From Prevotellaceae bacterium UBA4336 (GTDB lineage Bacteria; Bacteroidota; Bacteroidia; Bacteroidales; Bacteroidaceae): 17,589 nt of DNA. The DNA lies in the NCBI GenBank assembly GCA_002394305.1, contig DGTM01000025.1:16926-34514 (forward strand), read 5' to 3'. Both the position numbers and the translations under genes were made by a program. Under the pieces are notes generated by a model. The model had not been told where the DNA came from, did no database searches, and was given only the letters and a program-made list of their open reading frames with translations. Shown piece after piece: positions 14,380-17,589 of the stretch (position 1 is its first letter; each line of letters starts with the position of its first letter).

Positions 14380-14630
14380 AATCCTGCTTTCCGTGGCGAC
14401 GGAGACAGGATGGTCTTTTCGAAATATAAACGAAGCGTTATGCTCGTCTTGCATTCTGGAACCTGAGAAATTTCATAATGTGGCAAGAGAACATGATGGC
14501 TTCCATGCGTAGGCGTGGACGTTGTCTTTCTCTCCCACATTAGGTTTTCTCAGGACCCCAGAATGGAGAGGTGGATACAGTTCCACGCTTCATGCATTTA
14601 ATAACAGCTCTTTTAGGAACTGGAAGAGCA
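14380..14630 (+). ncRNA. Candidate structured RNA or long structured leader
   Basis: Hairpin A (14381-14411) has 12 pairs with one bulge. The main hairpin C spans 14452-14565: 14452-14459 pairs with 14558-14565, 14462-14470 with 14546-14554, 14476-14483 with 14535-14542, and 14486-14491 with 14528-14533. That is 31 pairs separated only by small internal loops. Inside, 14503-14508 pairs with 14513-14518 around GTAG. Smaller hairpins follow at about 14571-14586 (GTGGA and TCCAC) and 14607-14629 (GCTCTT and AAGAGC), ending 17 bases before the lipoprotein ATG. There is no T tract, so it may be a 5' leader rather than a free small RNA. A 6S-like long hairpin was considered but the apical stem looks too short. 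A DNA-level inverted repeat (MITE-like) is the main alternative. Confidence 0.55.
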
Positions 14631-14646
14631 GAAATACTTCAAAACA

Positions 14647-15417
14647 ATGAAAAACTTTAATTTAGCGAGCCTTTTTCTGGTAGCAGTCGGCACATGTGTT
14701 TTCTGTGGGTGCTCCAAAGATGATGTAGAGGAAATTGAGCCGCAAGAACAGGTCAATGGCGCAGGCAAGCATTCAGACAGCGGACAGGGAGGCAACTCTG
14801 ACGATGGGCAGGGAGATGACGCGGATGCAAATCATGAATGGGTGGACCTTGGTTTGCCCAGCGGGACGCTGTGGGCGACGTGCAACGTAGGTGCGAGCAA
14901 GCCCGAGGAGTACGGCGACTACTTCGCCTGGGGCGAGACATCGGGCTTCAACAGCGGGAAGACGGAGTTCAGTTAGGCAACGTACAAGTACTATGACACA
15001 ACAATTAAAAATGTGACCAAGTACTCCTATTATTATGAAAAGACTGAGCTCGAGCCGGGTGACGATGCCGCAACAGTCAACTGGGGCAGCGGCTGGCAGA
15101 TGCCGAGCATTGCGCAGTGTAGTGAACTTATCAACAGCAACAATACGACGAGAAGTTGGACCACCCTGAATGGCGTGAACGGCGTGATGATAATTAGCAA
15201 GAGCAATGGCAAGCGCCTTTTCCTGCCCGCTACGGGTGGACGCCACGGTACGAGCCTCGACTTTGCAGGCGACGACGGCTGCTATTGGTCACGCTCGGTC
15301 AATCTTGAAAGGTCAGACCGTGGCAAGTTACTGTCGGTCAGTTCGATGAATACTATCGTCACAGGCAGCAACCCCCGCTGCAACGGCCATAGTGTACGGC
15401 CTGTGCGTGTTAAGTAA
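14647..15417 (+). pseudogene. FISUMP-domain lipoprotein interrupted by an in-frame amber codon
   Basis: One frame runs from the ATG at 14647 to TAA at 15415-15417, broken only by TAG at 14974-14976. Before the stop is a lipoprotein signal (MKNF..., FCGC with a probable lipidated C22), an acidic Gly/Asp/Ser linker, then HEWVDLGLPSGTLWATCNVGA and YGDYFAWGET. After it, in the same frame, come ATYKYYD, WGSGWQMPS, LFLPATGGR and a final HSVRPVRVK. Together these make the Fibrobacter succinogenes major paralogous (FISUMP) domain. From memory, the family reads Phe/Tyr-Ser/Asp-Trp-Ser/Ala-Thr-Tyr-Lys where the stop lies, so TAG most simply replaces TGG. Intact, the protein would be 256 residues, surface-anchored, function unknown. 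A recent mutation, base-calling error or readthrough are all possible. Confidence 0.85.
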
Positions 15418-15565
15418 TAAGTTCTTCGGCCGAAGAGGACAACCGGGCCGAACCCTAATATTATTCCTGCGCGGGGGTCTTCGATGACAGGTGAACAGAG
15501 GATGTGTCATAATATTATATATATTTTTTGACACACCCTCTGTTTGAATACCTATATCGGATGCA
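15418..15565. other. Convergent gap with palindrome
   Basis: The space between the FISUMP gene and the toxin gene holds a 14-base perfect palindrome (15423-15436, TCTTCGGCCGAAGA) without a T tract, and the larger hairpin listed separately. No gene is visible. Confidence 0.7.
15494..15544. terminator. Probable bidirectional terminator between convergent genes
   Basis: AACAGAGG-A-TGTGTCA (15494-15509) pairs with TGACACA-C-CCTCTGTT (15529-15544): 15 pairs with one A-C mismatch around an AT-only loop of 19 bases that includes TTTTTT. It lies between a plus-strand and a minus-strand gene and could end transcripts from both sides, though it lacks a T tract after the stem on either strand. Confidence 0.55.
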
Positions 15566-15841
15566 TTATATGCCTAAAAGCTCATGGTGCGAGCCAAGAC
15601 GAAGAAGCTTGATGACGTTTGTCTGCTCGTCTATCCAGATGAGAAGGAAGTCGTTCTCGATGTGACACTCCATGCAACCCTCGAAGATGCCATGAAGTTT
15701 GTGAGGATAGTATTCAAGTGGCACACGGCCTGTCCGTTCAAGATGTTGGACAATTCCACGCAAGGCTTCAATTTTTGCAGGTTGGTTGAGGTATCTCTTG
15801 AAGTCCTTCTTGAATCTTGTGGAGCGTATGATGGTCTTCAT
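15566..15841 (-). CDS. YafQ/RelE-type mRNA interferase toxin
   Basis: A 91-residue basic protein of the RelE/YafQ superfamily; such toxins cut mRNA in the ribosomal A site. The N-terminal RSTRFKKDFKRY and the order H47 (PHKLHG), H60-x3-D64 (CHIENDFLLIWI) and H85 (LGSHHELLG) match the YafQ active-site histidines and aspartate. It starts within the stop of the upstream antitoxin gene (ATGA overlap at 15838-15841), the usual antitoxin-first type II arrangement. All recognisable catalytic positions are present, so it is likely functional. Confidence 0.9.
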   Translation of the reverse strand: MKTIIRSTRFKKDFKRYLNQPAKIEALRGIVQHLERTGRVPLEYYPHKLHGIFEGCMECHIENDFLLIWIDEQTNVIKLLRLGSHHELLGI

Positions 15842-16083
15842 TGCATGATGGATTTGACAAAGGCATCATAGCTTGAGGTGTCAACGACAGGCATCTCCAC
15901 GCCCGAACGTGCTTCTTCAATGGCTTCCAGCGTCTCTGCGTTTGGCTTGTACAGCACAGGCTCCACGAAATCTTCAAGCAGTTTGCTGATGGTCGTCTTG
16001 CGCCTTCTTGCCTCGCCCGCAAGGTCAGTGAGCATATAGTCCGGCAGTGAGATGGTTGTCCTTCTTCTTCTTGTGGTTTCCAT
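15838..16083 (-). CDS. Ribbon-helix-helix antitoxin
   Basis: An 81-residue protein starting at the ATG at 16083 (METTRRRRTTISLPDYM); a longer frame from a GTG at 16134 would only add an unsupported basic tail. Residues 6-42 have the ribbon-helix-helix pattern: a short Thr/Ile strand, then helices LTDLAGEARRR and TISKLLEDFVEPVL. The C-terminal LEAIEEARSG and DAFVKSI segments would wrap the toxin. It would neutralise the YafQ-like toxin and repress its own operon. No TAnnTTTG lies in the 60 bases upstream, so it may be read through from trpB. Confidence 0.85.
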   Translation of the reverse strand: METTRRRRTTISLPDYMLTDLAGEARRRKTTISKLLEDFVEPVLYKPNAETLEAIEEARSGVEMPVVDTSSYDAFVKSIMQ

Positions 16084-16114
16084 GTTCTTTTTGTTCTTTG
16101 TGACGTTATACCTT

Positions 16115-16135
16115 CTTGGATGCTTTAGCACCAAG
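16115..16135 (-). promoter_or_regulatory. Hairpin between trpB and the antitoxin gene
   Basis: CTTGG-TGC and GCA-T-CCAAG (minus strand, eight pairs with one bulge, TAAA loop) form a small stem eight bases after the trpB stop. No T tract follows, so it is not a clear terminator; it might be an antitoxin operator or an attenuator. Confidence 0.3.
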
Positions 16136-16143
16136 GCGCACTT

Positions 16144-17511
16144 TTATGCGCGGAGCGGCAGTTTGGCGAGGGCGGCGTTGATTTCCTCGTCGGTGGGAAT
16201 GTAGTCGCCCATGGTGCCGTCGTTGAAGGCTTTGTAGGCATAGAGGTCGAAGTAGCCTGTGCCTGAGAGGTTGAAGACGATTACCTTCTCCTCGCCTGTC
16301 TCCTTGCACTTGAGGGCTTCGTCGATGGCTGCGCGTATGGCGTGGCTGCTCTCGGGTGCGGGCAGGGTTCCTTCGGCGCGGGCGAAGATCTCGGCTGCCT
16401 CGAAGACGGCGGTCTGCTCGTAGGCGCGTGCTTCGAAGAGGCCTTGGTCGTAGAGTTCGGAGAGGATGGGGCTCATGCCGTGGAAGCGGAGTCCGCCTGC
16501 ATGGTTGGCAGAGGGGATGAACTGGCTGCCGATGGTGTACATCTTTGCCAAGGGGCAGATCTGACCGGTGTCGCAGAAGTCGTAGGCGTAGATGCCGCGG
16601 GTGAAGCTGGGGCAGGAGGCTGGCTCGGCTCCTATAATCTTATAGTTGGCTTCTCCTCTCAGCATTTCGCCGAGGAAGGGCGAGGCGAATCCGCCCAGGT
16701 TGCTGCCGCCGCCGGTGCATCCGATGAGGATGTCGGGCTTGATGCCATACTTCTTGAGTGCTGCTTGCGCTTCGAGGCCGATGACCGTCTGGTGCAGGAG
16801 TACCTGGTTGAGCACGCTGCCCAGTTCGTAGCGATAGCCTTCGTTTGTGACTGCCACCTCTACTGCTTCGGAGATGGCGCAGCCCAGGGAGCCTGTCGTG
16901 CCCGGGTGTTCGGCCAGAATCTTGCGGCCCACCTGTGTCGTGTCGCTGGGCGAGGGAACGATGCTGGCGCCGTAGGTGCGGATGACTTCGCGGCGGAAGG
17001 GCTTCTGCTCGTAGGAGCATTTCACCATGTAGACCTTGCAGTCGAGGCCGAAGTACTGGCAGGCCATGCTCAGGGCGGTGCCCCACTGGCCTGCGCCCGT
17101 CTCGGTCGTCACGCCCTTCAGCCCTTGCTTCTTGGCATAGTAGGCCTGCGCGATGGCCGAATTGAGCTTGTGGGAGCCGCTGGTGTTGTTGCCCTCGAAC
17201 TTGTAGAATATCTTGGCAGGCGTGCCGAGCGCCTGTTCCAGGAACTTGGCATGGACGAGTGGGCTGGGGCGGAACATCTTGTAGAAGCCGAGCACCTCGT
17301 CGGGGATGTCGAACCACTTGGTGTCGTTGTCGAGCTCCTGCGCTATGAGTTCTTTGCAGAAGATGGGTTCCATCTCGGCTGCCGTGAGGGGCTTGCCGGT
17401 GCCTGGATTCAGCAGCGGTGCCGGCTTCTGCTTCATGTCGGCACGCACGTTGTACCACTTGGTGGGCATCTCTTCCTCACTCAAGTAAATCTTGTAGGGG
17501 ACGTTTTTCAT
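16144..17511 (-). CDS. trpB: Tryptophan synthase beta chain, TrpB2 type
   Basis: A 455-residue PLP enzyme of the TrpB2 (TrpB-like) branch, which makes L-tryptophan from indole and serine. The PLP lysine is K115 in NTSGSHKLNSA, the substrate loop ETGAGQWG is at 137-144, and the phosphate-binding GCTGGGSNLGG at 264-274. Length and the long N-terminal extension (YKIYLSEEEMPTKWYNVRADM) separate it from classical TrpB of about 400 residues. I chose the ATG at 17511; a TTG-started frame from 17583 begins in the promoter element. No trpA or other trp gene is nearby, so it may work alone, perhaps salvaging indole. Confidence 0.95.
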   Translation of the reverse strand: MKNVPYKIYLSEEEMPTKWYNVRADMKQKPAPLLNPGTGKPLTAAEMEPIFCKELIAQELDNDTKWFDIPDEVLGFYKMFRPSPLVHAKFLEQALGTPAKIFYKFEGNNTSGSHKLNSAIAQAYYAKKQGLKGVTTETGAGQWGTALSMACQYFGLDCKVYMVKCSYEQKPFRREVIRTYGASIVPSPSDTTQVGRKILAEHPGTTGSLGCAISEAVEVAVTNEGYRYELGSVLNQVLLHQTVIGLEAQAALKKYGIKPDILIGCTGGGSNLGGFASPFLGEMLRGEANYKIIGAEPASCPSFTRGIYAYDFCDTGQICPLAKMYTIGSQFIPSANHAGGLRFHGMSPILSELYDQGLFEARAYEQTAVFEAAEIFARAEGTLPAPESSHAIRAAIDEALKCKETGEEKVIVFNLSGTGYFDLYAYKAFNDGTMGDYIPTDEEINAALAKLPLRA

Positions 17512-17580
17512 ACTTTTACTTTTTAATAAAACGTTGCCAATAAAACATAGTTTGTTACTTTTATCTGTTGAATCCGAGTA

Positions 17581-17588
17581 CAAAGATA
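17581..17588 (-). promoter_or_regulatory. Promoter -7 element of trpB2 at the window edge
   Basis: On the minus strand this reads TATCTTTG, a match to TAnnTTTG. The start would be near 17574, giving about 63 bases of AT-rich leader before the ATG at 17511. The -33 part lies outside the window. Confidence 0.65.
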
Positions 17589-17589
17589 C

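Larger units (their letters stand above)
14107..14646. other. 540-bp non-coding gap between lipoprotein genes
   Basis: No credible gene is seen. From left to right it contains a weak hairpin after the lipoprotein stop (about 14106-14131, GTGCG and CGCAC), the inverted CACAAAG-type element (14162-14235), a short GATAGCCGAA direct repeat near 14288-14310, a promoter (14343-14373), and a series of hairpins reaching to the next start codon. The last two are listed separately. Confidence 0.75.

Noticed and set aside
14380..14630. 6S RNA
   Set aside because: The long hairpin is suggestive, but the apical stem beyond the central loop is only six pairs and there is no terminator; I could not support the assignment by sequence alone.
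15423..15436. The TCTTCGGCCGAAGA palindrome as a terminator
   Set aside because: Only 14 bases with no T tract and little loop space; the larger hairpin downstream is the better candidate.
16342..17526. A 394-codon plus-strand open frame opposite trpB
   Set aside because: Antisense shadow of the TrpB2 gene, without motifs of its own.

Overview
The window looks like a chromosomal segment from a Bacteroidales bacterium, most likely Prevotella or a close relative. Several independent signs agree. Promoters match the Bacteroidota -7 element TAnnTTTG, in two cases with TTTG or TTGG 19 bases upstream. The glutamine synthetase is type III, AMP nucleosidase is the short Bacteroidota-type form, and there is a lipoprotein of the FISUMP (Fibrobacter succinogenes major paralogous) domain type. 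Coding DNA is fairly GC-rich, while the gaps are AT-rich and full of short repeats. No genus was confirmed by a database search.

Layout. Positions 1-4400 are minus-strand nitrogen and polyamine metabolism: glnN (glutamine synthetase III), then aguB and aguA, which turn agmatine into N-carbamoylputrescine and putrescine. From 4510 the plus strand carries a Nif3-like metal protein and a coiled-coil zinc-ribbon protein, closed by a strong palindromic terminator. A 22-bp tandem repeat array (6363-6551) separates these from a small minus-strand HsdR_N-type nuclease-fold gene, which shares an overlapping divergent promoter region with amn (AMP nucleosidase) and holA (DNA polymerase III delta). A 790-bp non-coding gap rich in dispersed short motifs follows. 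Next come a single XRE-type regulator with its own promoter and terminator, and a tight plus-strand operon: pyrK-pyrD (dihydroorotate dehydrogenase B), trmD, a zeta-toxin-like P-loop kinase and a small overlapping partner gene.

Positions 13501-15417 are accessory. They hold an orphan lipoprotein, a 540-bp gap containing a CACAAAG-type inverted repeat and a promoter followed by a strongly structured RNA candidate, and a FISUMP-type lipoprotein interrupted by an in-frame amber codon. The right end is minus-strand: a stand-alone TrpB2-type tryptophan synthase beta chain with a promoter at the window edge, followed by a ribbon-helix-helix antitoxin and a YafQ/RelE-type toxin.

Most genes are ordinary housekeeping. 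The parts that deserve attention are the structured RNA at about 14380-14630, the amber-interrupted gene just after it, the zeta-like kinase pair, and the 22-bp array. No CRISPR array, rRNA, tRNA or intact insertion sequence was seen.
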